Shown here: positions 16,892-25,500 of the stretch, piece by piece
Numbering within the stretch: position 1 is the first letter of the stretch
How the letters are laid out: each line of letters opens with the position of its first letter
Assembly (NCBI RefSeq): GCF_001613935.1
Contig: NZ_LQCI01000052.1
Coordinates: 66,643-130,642 of the forward strand
Reading direction: 5' to 3'
Length of the DNA stretch: 64,000 bases
DNA from: Amycolatopsis regifaucium
GTDB lineage: Bacteria; Actinomycetota; Actinomycetes; Mycobacteriales; Pseudonocardiaceae
Position numbers and translations under genes: made by a program
Notes under the pieces: model-generated
Told to the model about the DNA's origin: nothing
The model's input: the letters and a program-made list of their open reading frames with translations, nothing else
The model's database searches: none

Positions 16892-16931
16892 ACGTCGGCT
16901 GCTTTCGGTGCAGCGTGAGAACGGCCCTGAG

Positions 16932-17015
16932 TCAGCCGAGCGGGACTCCACCCCCGAGAAGGCCACCGAGAAGCCCGCCGAGCTGGCCGTTGAAGAGTCC
17001 GCTGAGTGTGTCCAT
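16932..17015 (-). CDS. 27-residue Gly/Leu-rich micropeptide
   Basis: The ATG at 17015 has AAGGAG 8 bases upstream, and the ORF ends 40 bases before a 19-bp hairpin. The peptide starts MDTLSGLFNG and continues with the near-repeat QLGGLLGGLLGGG, giving a glycine-zipper-like amphipathic or membrane-active sequence. No family is recognised. The combination of ribosome site, short reading frame and terminator supports a real transcript. It could be a structural, toxin-like or signalling peptide; no neighbouring gene explains it. Confidence 0.5.
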   Translation of the reverse strand: MDTLSGLFNGQLGGLLGGLLGGGVPLG

Positions 17016-17515
17016 GAAGGATGCTCCTTGACTGTCGTCTTGCTTGGTTCGCGGCCATCCCAGCAGGAGCGATCCCATCTCCGAAGCCGCCACGCGGGCG
17101 GACCAGAGCCGACCACCCGGTCGAGTGCCTGGCGACCGGAGTCGGTCCGGCCGGAAAGAGCAGGGTTTGAGCGCGTACATGCTCCACCGGGAGCGGCTCG
17201 GATCGGCCGCGAGCAGATCCCGCCGCTATTCGTTGCGATAGCTACGCAACTGCGGGAACTCCTCGTTGGCGATGGCATCGGAGTTGCACAGCAGGGTCAG
17301 CAGGTGCTGGAAGCCCAGCACAGCAACCACTGGAGGCCGTCTGGTGGCAGCTCGACGACGGCCTGCTCGCCATGGCTTCGCGCGAGGAACGTGTTGTGGT
17401 CACCACTGTCCACTTGGGTGGAAGGGTGCCAACTCATCCACTCATCGCGCGGCATCACCCACGTGCGTCATTCATGGCTGGGCACAGAAAAGGCCGAACC
17501 AGCCGGAACAGCTGA
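17016..17515. other. non-coding or degraded stretch
   Basis: No ORF with a ribosome site and a known fold. Around 17340-17460 a plus-strand frame reads W-W-Q-L-D-D-G-L-L-A-M-A-S-R-E-E-R-V-V-V-T-T-V, which looks protein-like but has no start. It may be a gene remnant that I cannot name. Confidence 0.35.
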
Positions 17516-18166
17516 TCATCTGGGCAACTCTGCGGTGAGCAGCCGTAGGCCCTGTTCGAAGAGTTCGGTCAGATCTGTTCCCGTGAGGTGATCTTGGCCC
17601 TGGGCGAGATGGGGATATTCGCCGTCCTGGATCGCCTTGTGCAGCTGTTCGATGCCGGCGGGCAGATCTGGGCCGGATTGGATCGCCGCTTGCTCCTCGA
17701 GGGCATGGCCGGTCGCGAAGTGCATGATCAAGAGCGCGGTCCGCATTGCCGCCGCGGCGTCGAGCCCGGTCTCCCGTAGAGCGCCGTTGAGAGCTTCGGC
17801 GAATCCCAGGGTGTTCGGTCCGATGGCGTGCGTGCCCGCGTACACCCGCGCTCCGTCGCGATAGGACAAGAGTGCTGTGCGTAGGTTTCTTGCGAGGGCC
17901 CATACCCGTTCACGCGGTTGAGCGATTCCTTCGTCCACGCCACGACAGCCGCTGAGCATCGCCTCGGCCATGGCGGTCAGCAATGCCCGCTTGGTGGGGA
18001 AATAGCCGTAGAGCGTCCCCACTTGGACTCCGACCGCAGTGGCCAGTTTCCGCATGGTGAGCCCGTCGAGGCCCACTTCCTCGAGTAGCCGCAGTGCGGT
18101 GGCGGTGACGTGATCCCGGTCAGCGGCCGGTGGCCGTCCTCGGGTGCGGGGCTGGTGCGCGGTCAT
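17516..18166 (-). CDS. TetR-family repressor (TetR_C class)
   Basis: A 216-residue regulator. Its N-terminal HTH is LTMRKLATAVGVQVGTLYGYFPTKRALL (residues ~36-63), with a C-terminal ligand-binding domain like that of tetracycline repressors (TALLIMHFATGHALEEQ). It is divergent from the FAD monooxygenase gene, with a 95-base gap. That gap contains a consensus-like promoter and an ATGAAC-N3-GTTCAT palindrome. It most likely represses the monooxygenase cassette and is released by an aromatic drug or substrate. Confidence 0.88.
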   Translation of the reverse strand: MTAHQPRTRGRPPAADRDHVTATALRLLEEVGLDGLTMRKLATAVGVQVGTLYGYFPTKRALLTAMAEAMLSGCRGVDEGIAQPRERVWALARNLRTALLSYRDGARVYAGTHAIGPNTLGFAEALNGALRETGLDAAAAMRTALLIMHFATGHALEEQAAIQSGPDLPAGIEQLHKAIQDGEYPHLAQGQDHLTGTDLTELFEQGLRLLTAELPR

Positions 18167-18189
18167 GTCAGGGCAACTCTAGCAGCGTG

Positions 18190-18218
18190 TTGACAGCTTC
18201 TCGGTCGCTCAGGATACT
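18190..18218 (+). promoter_or_regulatory. promoter of the FAD monooxygenase cassette
   Basis: TTGACA (18190-18195) is followed after 17 bases by GATACT (18213-18218). The -35 is a perfect sigma-70-type hexamer. The start point would fall just before the operator at 18229. Confidence 0.65.
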
Positions 18219-18228
18219 GAGCCATATA

Positions 18229-18243
18229 ATGAACGTTGTTCAT
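18229..18243. promoter_or_regulatory. TetR operator
   Basis: ATGAAC-GTT-GTTCAT is a perfect 6-bp inverted repeat with a 3-base spacer between the promoter and the GTG at 18262. It is placed to block transcription by the divergent TetR protein. Confidence 0.65.
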
Positions 18244-18261
18244 AAATTAGAGGAGACGACC

Positions 18262-19752
18262 GTGGATGCCGATGTGGTGATCAGCGGGGCGGGCCCCACG
18301 GGCCTGCTGCTCGGCGCCGAACTCGCGCTGGCCGGATTGCGGGTCCGAATACTGGAACGACAGGAGGCGCGGCACGGCCAGTCCCGCGCCCTCACACTGC
18401 ATCCCCGCAGCATCGAGATCCTCGAACTGCGCGGTATCGCCGATCGCTTTCTCGCCGCCGGCCATACCGTCCCGGGCTGGCATTTCGCGGGCCTGTCACG
18501 GAAACTGGATTTCTCCGTCCTCGACACCCGCCACGGTTACACCCTGTTCCTGGAGCAGGCCCGGACAGAGCGACTGCTCGAAGATCGTGCGCGGGAACTC
18601 GGAGTCGAAATCTCCTATGGGCATGAGGTCGTGTCGCTGACTCAGACCGGCGACGGAGTCGACGTCGTGGGAGTGGGGCCTGACGGGGGCTTCAGCCTTC
18701 GCGCGGCGTATCTCGTTGGCTGTGATGGTGGCCGGAGCATGGTCCGGGAGTCCGCCGGCATCGGTTTCCCGGGATCGGACAGCACGATGAGCACCATGCT
18801 CGGCGACTTCGCCGTCTCCGACAAGGAGGAGATCGCCGCGGCCGGGCAAGTCCCCGTGCTGATCGCCCCGATGACCGGCGGCGTGACCCGCTTCGTGGTC
18901 ACCAGTCCGGGGCGTATGCGGATCCCGCCGTCGGAACCGGTGACTTTCGAAGAGTTCCGCGAAGCGCTGGTGGAACTGACGGGTACGTCCTTCGGAATCG
19001 CGGAGCCACAGTGGCTGTCGCGCTTTGGCAACGCCACACGGCTGGCCGAGACCTACCGGGCCGGCCGGGTATTCCTCGCCGGCGACGCGGCGCACATCCA
19101 TTTTCCCGCAGGCGGGCAGGGCCTCAACACCGGTCTGCAGGACGCGATGAATCTGGGCTGGAAGCTCGCTGCCGAGATCAAGGGCTGGGCCCCGCCGGGC
19201 CTGCTCGACACCTACCACGCGGAGCGCTTCCCGATGGGAGAACTGGTCGCCGACAACACTCAGGCCCAGGCACTGCTGCTCGAACTCACCCTCGTACCCG
19301 ACTACCGGCGTCCGGTGATCGCCCTGCGCGGGCTGCTGGAGTCCCTTCTGGACCTCCCCGAGGTCAACGCCCGCCTGGCCGGTCTCGTGTCCGCGCTGGC
19401 GACGTCCTACCCGGCACCGGACGACGACCCGCTCGTCGGCACGCGCATGCCCGATCTGCCCCTGGGCTCATCAGGCACCGGAGTCTCGAAACTGGTGCAC
19501 AGCGGCCTATTCGGCTACGTCGACTTCACCGGGGACGGCGCGGCGCAGGTCGCCGAGGGATGGAAGGACCGGATCGCGGTGGCCACCGGTGGCGATCGGG
19601 CCTGGGCCGAGGACGTCGGCGAAGTGCTCGTCCGGCCGGACGGCCATATCGCGTGGGTTCGCCGCGAAAACGACCTCCCGGACGCCGCGAGCCGGGAAGC
19701 GGGGCTCACGGCCTGGGCCGGAACCCCCGATCGTACGGCGGTGCGGCGATGA
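18262..19752 (+). CDS. class A FAD-dependent aromatic hydroxylase (polyketide/antibiotic hydroxylase type)
   Basis: About 496 residues from a GTG with AGGAG 6 bases upstream; the in-frame ATG at 18229 is part of the operator and has no ribosome site. The FAD motif is VISGAGPTGLLLGAELALAG, the second motif is CDGGRSMVRE and the third is LAGDAAHIHFPAGGQGLNTG. A thioredoxin-like C-terminal region follows, as in PgaE, rifampicin and tetracycline monooxygenases. It probably hydroxylates or inactivates a polycyclic aromatic. It overlaps the RidA gene (ATGA) in a TetR-regulated operon, which fits an inducible detoxification unit. Confidence 0.85.
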   Translation: MDADVVISGAGPTGLLLGAELALAGLRVRILERQEARHGQSRALTLHPRSIEILELRGIADRFLAAGHTVPGWHFAGLSRKLDFSVLDTRHGYTLFLEQARTERLLEDRARELGVEISYGHEVVSLTQTGDGVDVVGVGPDGGFSLRAAYLVGCDGGRSMVRESAGIGFPGSDSTMSTMLGDFAVSDKEEIAAAGQVPVLIAPMTGGVTRFVVTSPGRMRIPPSEPVTFEEFREALVELTGTSFGIAEPQWLSRFGNATRLAETYRAGRVFLAGDAAHIHFPAGGQGLNTGLQDAMNLGWKLAAEIKGWAPPGLLDTYHAERFPMGELVADNTQAQALLLELTLVPDYRRPVIALRGLLESLLDLPEVNARLAGLVSALATSYPAPDDDPLVGTRMPDLPLGSSGTGVSKLVHSGLFGYVDFTGDGAAQVAEGWKDRIAVATGGDRAWAEDVGEVLVRPDGHIAWVRRENDLPDAASREAGLTAWAGTPDRTAVRR

Positions 19753-20150
19753 CCGATCCCGAGTACCTGATGCCCGCCGGTCTCCACCACGTTCCCGGAG
19801 GCTTCACCCCCGTCGTGCTCGTCCCCGGCGCCGACCTCGTCTTCCTGTCCGGACAGGTCGCCTGGGACGAGCAAGGGAACCTGTGCGGAACGGACCATGT
19901 GTCCCAGATGCGGCAGATCGCGCGGAACCTCGACACCGCGCTCGCGGCCGTCGGCTGCGGACGCGAGCACATCATCAAGGAAACCGTGTACGTCGTGGAC
20001 TACCACCCGCGGCTGCTCTCCGGGCTTTTCGCGGTACTGCGCCAAGGGGTGTCCCGGGCTCCGGCGAGCACCCTGGTCGGGGTCGCCGCGCTGTTCGAAC
20101 CCGGCGTGCTGGTTGAGGTCGACGTCGTCGCGAAGGTGGCCGCCCGATGA
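19749..20150 (+). CDS. RidA/YjgF-family protein
   Basis: A 133-residue protein of standard family length starting at an ATG that overlaps the monooxygenase stop. It shows the family strands DLVFLSGQVAWDEQG and QMRQIARNLDTALAAVG, and E-T-V-Y-V-V-D-Y near residue 80. RidA deaminates reactive enamines/imines; in this operon it may process or hydrate an unstable oxidised product. The canonical arginine region is replaced by the P-A-S-T-L-V-G-V segment, so deaminase activity is not certain. Confidence 0.8.
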   Translation: MTDPEYLMPAGLHHVPGGFTPVVLVPGADLVFLSGQVAWDEQGNLCGTDHVSQMRQIARNLDTALAAVGCGREHIIKETVYVVDYHPRLLSGLFAVLRQGVSRAPASTLVGVAALFEPGVLVEVDVVAKVAAR

Positions 20151-20826
20151 GCCATTACGTCCTAGTGCACGGATCATGGTGCGGCGGCTGGGTGTGGGAC
20201 CGGCTCGCGGCGCGGCTGTCCGAGGAAGGACACACCGTCGTCGCGCCCACGCTCACCGGCCCCGACGACGCCGCGGAACACGGCCTGCTGCGGCACATCG
20301 ACGAAGTCGTCCGGCTACTCGACGACCAGGCGATCCTCGTCGGCCACAGCTACGGCGGCATGGTCGTCGCCGGTGTCGCGGGCGCGCGTCCGCGACAGAT
20401 CCTCGAAGCGGTCTACCTCGACGCGTTCCTTCCCTCACCCGGCGAGTCCGCGTTCGACCTGATGCCGATGATCCGGCGGCCGTTCACCGAAGCGGCGATG
20501 TCCCACGATCCGGCCGGCAAAACCGTACCCCCGTTCGGGCTCGACGCCCTCGGGTTCACCGACCCCGACGTCGTTTCCCGGCTGCGGCCGATCGGCATGG
20601 CCACTCACGAAGAACCGTTGCCACCGGCCGAGAACGACAACAAGCGACCACCAAGCCGCTACCTCCTCTTCGGCGACCGCTCTCCCTCGCCCCTATGGCC
20701 GTCCGTGCGCGGGAGCAAGGAGCGGAGTGCCTGACCGTCTCGGCAGACCACATAGGACTGTGGACAGCGGCCGCCGACGTGCACGCCGCCATCACCCGAA
20801 ACGGAAAGCGGACGACGTCACTGTGA
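20147..20826 (+). pseudogene. alpha/beta hydrolase with a -1 frameshift before the catalytic histidine
   Basis: The intact frame from the ATG at 20147 has the oxyanion segment HGSWCGGW and the nucleophile elbow VGHSYGGM, as in salicylate-esterase-like hydrolases, but it ends early at 20734. From about 20690 a second frame continues the family with A-P-M-A-V-R-A-R-E-Q-G-A-E and S-A-D-H-I-G-L-W, supplying the missing catalytic His, to a stop at 20826. One missing base between about 20683 and 20697, in a C-rich run, would join them. The gene overlaps RidA (ATGA). It is either a true pseudogene or a sequencing error. Confidence 0.7.
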
Positions 20827-20917
20827 AGCTCGAAGAGCGATCACCGAACGAGCGTGGACCGACAGCCGGTTCAGCGCAGACCCAGATCTCACTCAGGAGG
20901 AACTCCTGCGCTCATTT

Positions 20918-21358
20918 CTAGCCCACTGTCAACGACACTCGATCGAGGGCCCAGTTCATCTGACGCTCGAGCACGGCCCACTCCAACGTCGCCGTGGGTG
21001 TCACGAGCCGGACCACCTCCGTGCCGGGATCAACCGAGAGCACCTCGCGGCCCGTGGGGCTACGACGCTCACTCACATCGATCTGGTCGACAACGATCTC
21101 CACCGCTTTTCGCCGCAGGAATCGCACGGCGCCGACAAAGGGAACAAAATGGACCCGACCGGGCGACAACATGGCCTCGCCGGCCCACCACTTTTCGCTC
21201 AGCCCGTCGTGCGTACCGGTCACCACCCGGACTCTGCACTCGAGCCGGTCGACGCGTTGCAGACGTCTCGCCCGACGTCGCTGCAATATCACGCCAATAC
21301 CAGCGGCGGTACCACCGCTGACAACGGCGACAATGAGAATGCGGATGATGTCGGACAC
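20918..21358 (-). CDS. single-TM DUF2550-like protein
   Basis: A 146-residue protein from the GTG at 21358, which has a purine-rich GGAAAGAGG upstream (a TTG at 21382 also opens the frame). One N-terminal TM helix (IIRILIVAVVSGGTAAGIGVIL) is followed by a basic stretch. A cytoplasmic beta-rich domain (C-R-V-R-V near residue 40, S-E-R-R-S-P-T-G-R-E near 98) matches the layout of actinobacterial DUF2550 proteins. Function is unknown. It is monocistronic and convergent with the hydrolase. Confidence 0.55.
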   Translation of the reverse strand: MSDIIRILIVAVVSGGTAAGIGVILQRRRARRLQRVDRLECRVRVVTGTHDGLSEKWWAGEAMLSPGRVHFVPFVGAVRFLRRKAVEIVVDQIDVSERRSPTGREVLSVDPGTEVVRLVTPTATLEWAVLERQMNWALDRVSLTVG

Positions 21359-22130
21359 CCCAAGCCTCTTTCCACGTTGCAATACTGCCGAGCACCATGC
21401 TGGCCGACAGACTGGAGCGGTGGAACCATCGGTGGCAAGGTCGGCGTGAATTGCTGTTCATGTCGAGAACGGAGGTCGTGCCGTTATCGACGCCGACTTC
21501 GGGACGACGCATCGTACGGCGTCCTGTCGAGGCGGCAGGCTGAGTCCGGCGAACCGGCCGGCTGAGCGCGATGTCCGACGGACCACTGTGGCCTATCCCG
21601 GTGACAGTGTCCGCGGGCACCTACGCGGGTTCGCGTCGACGAGGACCGCGTCGGGATCTGGGCCCCGGGGAACCTACCGCTCGCGTCCTATCGTCACGCG
21701 GTGACACGCTGACCAAGCCCTTGAACCGGCGCAGGCATTTGCCGCAGGTCCGCGGTGCGAGGGTGCGGATCGGCTAGTCATGCTCTGCCACTTCTGCGGG
21801 CCGCTGCCGTCGCGGTTCTCCGTGGTGGGCGCGTCATAATCGAGGCCGAAGCACTTGTTGTCGAGCGCGATCCGGTCACAAGGCAGGCCGTCACGGCCGG
21901 CAGGGCGCGCCCCGGTATCCGCGTGACGGCGCCGAGTCGTCCGCTGATCAAGGTTCCATCCCGTCATCGACGAAGATGGGCACGCACAGGATGACGGTCT
22001 TGAGCAGTCCACGTCGCGCGTCTACGGGCGGCATCCGGGGCAGCGAGCCTGCCCGTTCGGCTGGACTTCTGGGCCTTGGCGCCGCGGTGCGGGCGCGAAA
22101 TCGTCGGGTGTGGCCTGTCGATCGACCTGT
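21359..22130. other. region without a supported gene
   Basis: Several short frames on both strands overlap each other without ribosome sites or recognisable motifs. The last part must hold the promoter of the heparinase-like gene. Some stretches look like worn coding sequence, but no family was identified. Confidence 0.4.
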
Positions 22131-22141
22131 GAGGCGTGATG

Positions 22142-24784
22142 ATGAGACGTTGCCGGACCGCGCTCGTGGCTTCACTGCTGCTGGTCATGGGAGTGGTCCC
22201 GGTCGCTTATGCCGAGGTCGCCGCGCATCCACGCCTGCTGCTCGACGCGGTGAAGCTCGGCCAGCTGAGGCAGCGGGCGCAGGCGAACGATCCCGCCTGG
22301 GTCGCGGTGCGCCGGAAATGTGACGGCTACGGTCCGGTGGAATGGCCTGATGGCAACGACTACCCCGGCGACAACGGGATCGGCGAGGGCTATCAGGGCG
22401 ACGGGTACTTCGCGGCCATCGCGAACATCGGCCTGTGCTATCGCGTCGCGCAGACGGCTGATCCGGCGCGAGCGCAGGCGTATGGCGTGAAAGGGGTCGA
22501 CGTCCTCGTGCACATGAGCGCGCCCGCCGGGGATCCGCACGCGCCGGATCCGCTGCGGGACGCCGGCTACGGCATCCGGTTCTTCGGTGTCGGGATGGCG
22601 CTCGGTTTCGATTGGCTCTACGACGCGATGTCACCGAGTGAGCGCACGAGGGTGTACACCGCGCTCGATCGCTGGATCGACGCCTTCGAAAGTGGCGGGT
22701 TCGGCCGCAATCATCCGCAGGGCAACTACTTCGCCGGTTACTACGCCACGAAAGCGTTGGCCGCGCTGGCGACCGAGGGTGATGATCCGCGTGCGCCCGC
22801 GCAGTGGGCGGATTTCACCGGCCGGGTGCATGAGCAGTTCGTTCAGCCGTACTACGCGGCGAACCTGACGGGCGGGGGCTGGCCCGAGGGGCAGCACTAT
22901 GGCCCACTCGCGACGTTCAACATGCTGCTGCCGGTGGTGGCGGCCAAGACCGCCAAGGGTATCGATCTGGTGCACGGCTCCGCGCCGTTCGAGTTCGCCT
23001 CCGGTGCGGCGACCTGGTACCTGAACAACGTCTGGCCGAACCTGCGGCGTGTCGACGACCGGGGCACCATGCGCGAGCGGCCGGAGCCCGCCGCCGCGCC
23101 GGTTCCCGTCATCACGCAGTTGGCCGGGATGCTGCCGGTGTGGGGTGATCCGCGGGCGCCCGCGTTCCACCGGTTCGCTCGTGAGGTGCGTGCGGCCAAT
23201 CCCGGCACGTCATCCGACGGCTTGTGGAGCGAGTTCCTGTTCTGGGACCCGAACGCGCCAGAGGCCGACTACCGGACCGGACCGCTCGCCTCGTACGCGC
23301 GTGGCATGGAGATGGCTTCAGTCCGTTCGTCGTGGGACGCGAACGCGACGATGGGTTCACTCAAAGCCGGTCCCTACACCAACAATCCGGATTCTTCGGA
23401 GGAGCTGTTCGACTCGGGCAGCCTGGCGGTCGCGCGGGGAAACCAGCCGTTCCTGGTCAACGCCACCGGGCAGCTCTTCCGCGGCAGTGCGGCGCCCGAC
23501 GACTTCGTCTACAACGACAATTTCGGCTCCGCGTCGACCAGAGGTCTCTACAACGTGTTCTACACGGCCTCACCGACGCCGACCGGTCAAGGCACGAAGA
23601 CGCGTGCCGACGGCGCCCGCACGCGGCTGAGTGCCTTCGACGCCGCGCAGGACTACGTGTTCATGCGGGCGAGCCAGCTGGAAGACATGTACCCGAGGGG
23701 CTCCGCCGCGCCGGCCATCTCGTCATGGACACGCGAAGTCGTTTATCTGCGGCCGAACCTGTTCGTCGTCCACGACCGCACGGCGACGGCCGATCCCGCG
23801 GTGGGCCAGTGGATGCGGTTCCACTTCGCCGGTGCGCCGACCCGCGTCGCCGATCCCGCGCCCGGTGTCAGCCGCTACGACATCGCGGGTGGCGGCTCGG
23901 TCAGCACGGTGCTGCCCGCCGGCCATCAGGAGCAGGTCACGCCCACCGTTTTCGGGGGCAGCGACGTCTCGCGCATCGACGTGAAGCCATCGGCCGCCGC
24001 CGCGAGCAACCAGTGGCTCACGGTGGTCGACGCGGGCGGCACCGCGCAGGCGAGCCGGGTCTCCGTGCTCGAGGGCGCCATACAGGGCGCCTTGCTCACC
24101 TCGCCCGATGGCACTTCCGCTGTGCTGAACCCGATCAGGGACACGCCCACCACCCCGATCCGGTACCGCCTCCCGGCGGGGACCACACGCAACGTCATCA
24201 CCGGACTGGCGCCGGACACCTCCTTCGCGGTCACTACCAGGGCCGACGCGGACGGCGCGATCGTCGAGGTCACGCCGGGAACCGGACCGCGCACGACCCA
24301 GGCCGGGGTGCTCAGCTTCACCACGAACGAGAACTGTCAGGCTTCGCCGGGCGGTGGCGTGTTCGTGTCGAAGCCTTTCCCCGCTCGCTCGGGCACGTTC
24401 GGCGCAAGCTGGGAGGTGACCCCGCGGACGGCGACGGCCGACGGCGCGGTCGGGCTGGCACCGGCGGCGACCACCCGGTGGAGCGGGCTGGCAGCCATCG
24501 TCCGGTTCGGGGCCAACGGCACCATCGACGCCCGCGACGGAACCGACTACCCGGCCTCATCGGTCCGCTATGCCGAGGGGGTGACCTATCGCGTGCGAGT
24601 CGAGGTCGATGTCCCCGGCCGGCGGTACTCGGCCTGGGTACAGGCACCCGGTAGCGCCGAAGTTCTTCTCGCCCAGGGCTATCGGTTCCGCACCGAGCAG
24701 CAGGCCGCGACCAGCCTTGCCGCGTCGGTGGTCGCCAGCGACGGCGACCGGGTCCAGGCCTGCGGGTTCACGGTGCGTCCGTGA
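22142..24784 (+). CDS. secreted heparinase II/III-like polysaccharide lyase
   Basis: About 880 residues. A signal peptide (residues 1-26: R-R-C-R, hydrophobic core, A-Y-A cleavage) is followed by the H-P-R-L-L-L-D and L-R-Q-R-A opening of heparinase/alginate-lyase-type (alpha/alpha) toroids. Next comes the N-H-P-Q-G-N-Y-F-A-G-Y-Y segment near 200, then a heparinase II/III-like beta domain (FDSGSLAVARGNQPFLVNATG near 425). The C-terminal 150 residues resemble a beta-sandwich. Three starts are stacked at 22136, 22139 and 22142; GAGG 7 bases before 22142 favours the last. It probably degrades an acidic polysaccharide outside the cell. Confidence 0.78.
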   Translation: MRRCRTALVASLLLVMGVVPVAYAEVAAHPRLLLDAVKLGQLRQRAQANDPAWVAVRRKCDGYGPVEWPDGNDYPGDNGIGEGYQGDGYFAAIANIGLCYRVAQTADPARAQAYGVKGVDVLVHMSAPAGDPHAPDPLRDAGYGIRFFGVGMALGFDWLYDAMSPSERTRVYTALDRWIDAFESGGFGRNHPQGNYFAGYYATKALAALATEGDDPRAPAQWADFTGRVHEQFVQPYYAANLTGGGWPEGQHYGPLATFNMLLPVVAAKTAKGIDLVHGSAPFEFASGAATWYLNNVWPNLRRVDDRGTMRERPEPAAAPVPVITQLAGMLPVWGDPRAPAFHRFAREVRAANPGTSSDGLWSEFLFWDPNAPEADYRTGPLASYARGMEMASVRSSWDANATMGSLKAGPYTNNPDSSEELFDSGSLAVARGNQPFLVNATGQLFRGSAAPDDFVYNDNFGSASTRGLYNVFYTASPTPTGQGTKTRADGARTRLSAFDAAQDYVFMRASQLEDMYPRGSAAPAISSWTREVVYLRPNLFVVHDRTATADPAVGQWMRFHFAGAPTRVADPAPGVSRYDIAGGGSVSTVLPAGHQEQVTPTVFGGSDVSRIDVKPSAAAASNQWLTVVDAGGTAQASRVSVLEGAIQGALLTSPDGTSAVLNPIRDTPTTPIRYRLPAGTTRNVITGLAPDTSFAVTTRADADGAIVEVTPGTGPRTTQAGVLSFTTNENCQASPGGGVFVSKPFPARSGTFGASWEVTPRTATADGAVGLAPAATTRWSGLAAIVRFGANGTIDARDGTDYPASSVRYAEGVTYRVRVEVDVPGRRYSAWVQAPGSAEVLLAQGYRFRTEQQAATSLAASVVASDGDRVQACGFTVRP

Positions 24785-25379
24785 GGCAGAAAGCTTTGCG
24801 GGCCAGGTCCGCGGCGAGCGAACGGTCCTTGACGCCGAGCTTGGTCAAGATGACCGACACCTGGTTGCGCACGGTCTTCGAGCTGAGTCCGAGCTGCCGC
24901 GCGATCGCCGGATTGGGCAGGCCGGTGGCGAGCAGCTCCAGCACCTCGTGCTGCCTGCTGGTGAGCTGCGGGAACGGGTTCCGCACCGACTCTGGGTCGC
25001 CGAGCGCCGCGGTGACGTAGTCCGCGATCGTGGCATCGAAGTAGGCAGCCCCGGCGGCGACGGAGTGGACCGCGCGCACGATTTGCGAAGGCGGCGCGGT
25101 CTCCAGCAGATAGCCCAGCACGCCGGAGCGCATCGCCCTCAGCACCGAGACGTCGTTGTCGACCTCGGTGAACACGAGTACCGACGTGCCCGCGACGCCA
25201 GGCGGCGGACCCAGCCTGGCGTTGATGAGCAAGACATCCGGACGTAAGCGGGCTGTCTCCCTCGCCGCGTCCGGCCCGCTCATCACTTCGGCGAGAACAC
25301 TGATCTCACCGGAGAGCGCCTCGCGCAAGGCTGCTCTGGCGTGCTGACGGTCGTCGGCCACCACGACGGTCGTCGCCAT
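24768..25379 (-). CDS. NarL/LuxR-type response regulator
   Basis: A 203-residue protein with a receiver domain (residues ~3-115) and a GerE HTH (LTSRQHEVLELLATGLPNPAIARQLGLSSKTVRNQVSVIL). The receiver is atypical. After TTVVVADD the usual phospho-acceptor strand reads D-V-L-L-I-N-A-R, with Asn where Asp is expected, so it may act without phosphorylation. The start is the ATG at 25379; the longer frame adds 18 unsupported residues. Its 3' end overlaps the convergent lyase gene by 17 bases. No cognate kinase is adjacent. Confidence 0.78.
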   Translation of the reverse strand: MATTVVVADDRQHARAALREALSGEISVLAEVMSGPDAARETARLRPDVLLINARLGPPPGVAGTSVLVFTEVDNDVSVLRAMRSGVLGYLLETAPPSQIVRAVHSVAAGAAYFDATIADYVTAALGDPESVRNPFPQLTSRQHEVLELLATGLPNPAIARQLGLSSKTVRNQVSVILTKLGVKDRSLAADLARKAFCLTDAP

Positions 25380-25500
25380 GTTTTCACCCCGTTCCTCGGC
25401 TCTGGACCGAGCTTCGCGGCCGGGCGCGCGCACGGGCAGGGGTATGCCGTATCCCTTGCCGCCCGGATTTCGGGATACACGTTGTGACCAGCGGAAATCG

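Noticed and set aside
18225..18230. TATAAT as the -10 box of the FAD monooxygenase
   Set aside because: Perfect hexamer, but no -35 at the right distance; TTGACA-17-GATACT just upstream is a better pair and this one overlaps the operator.
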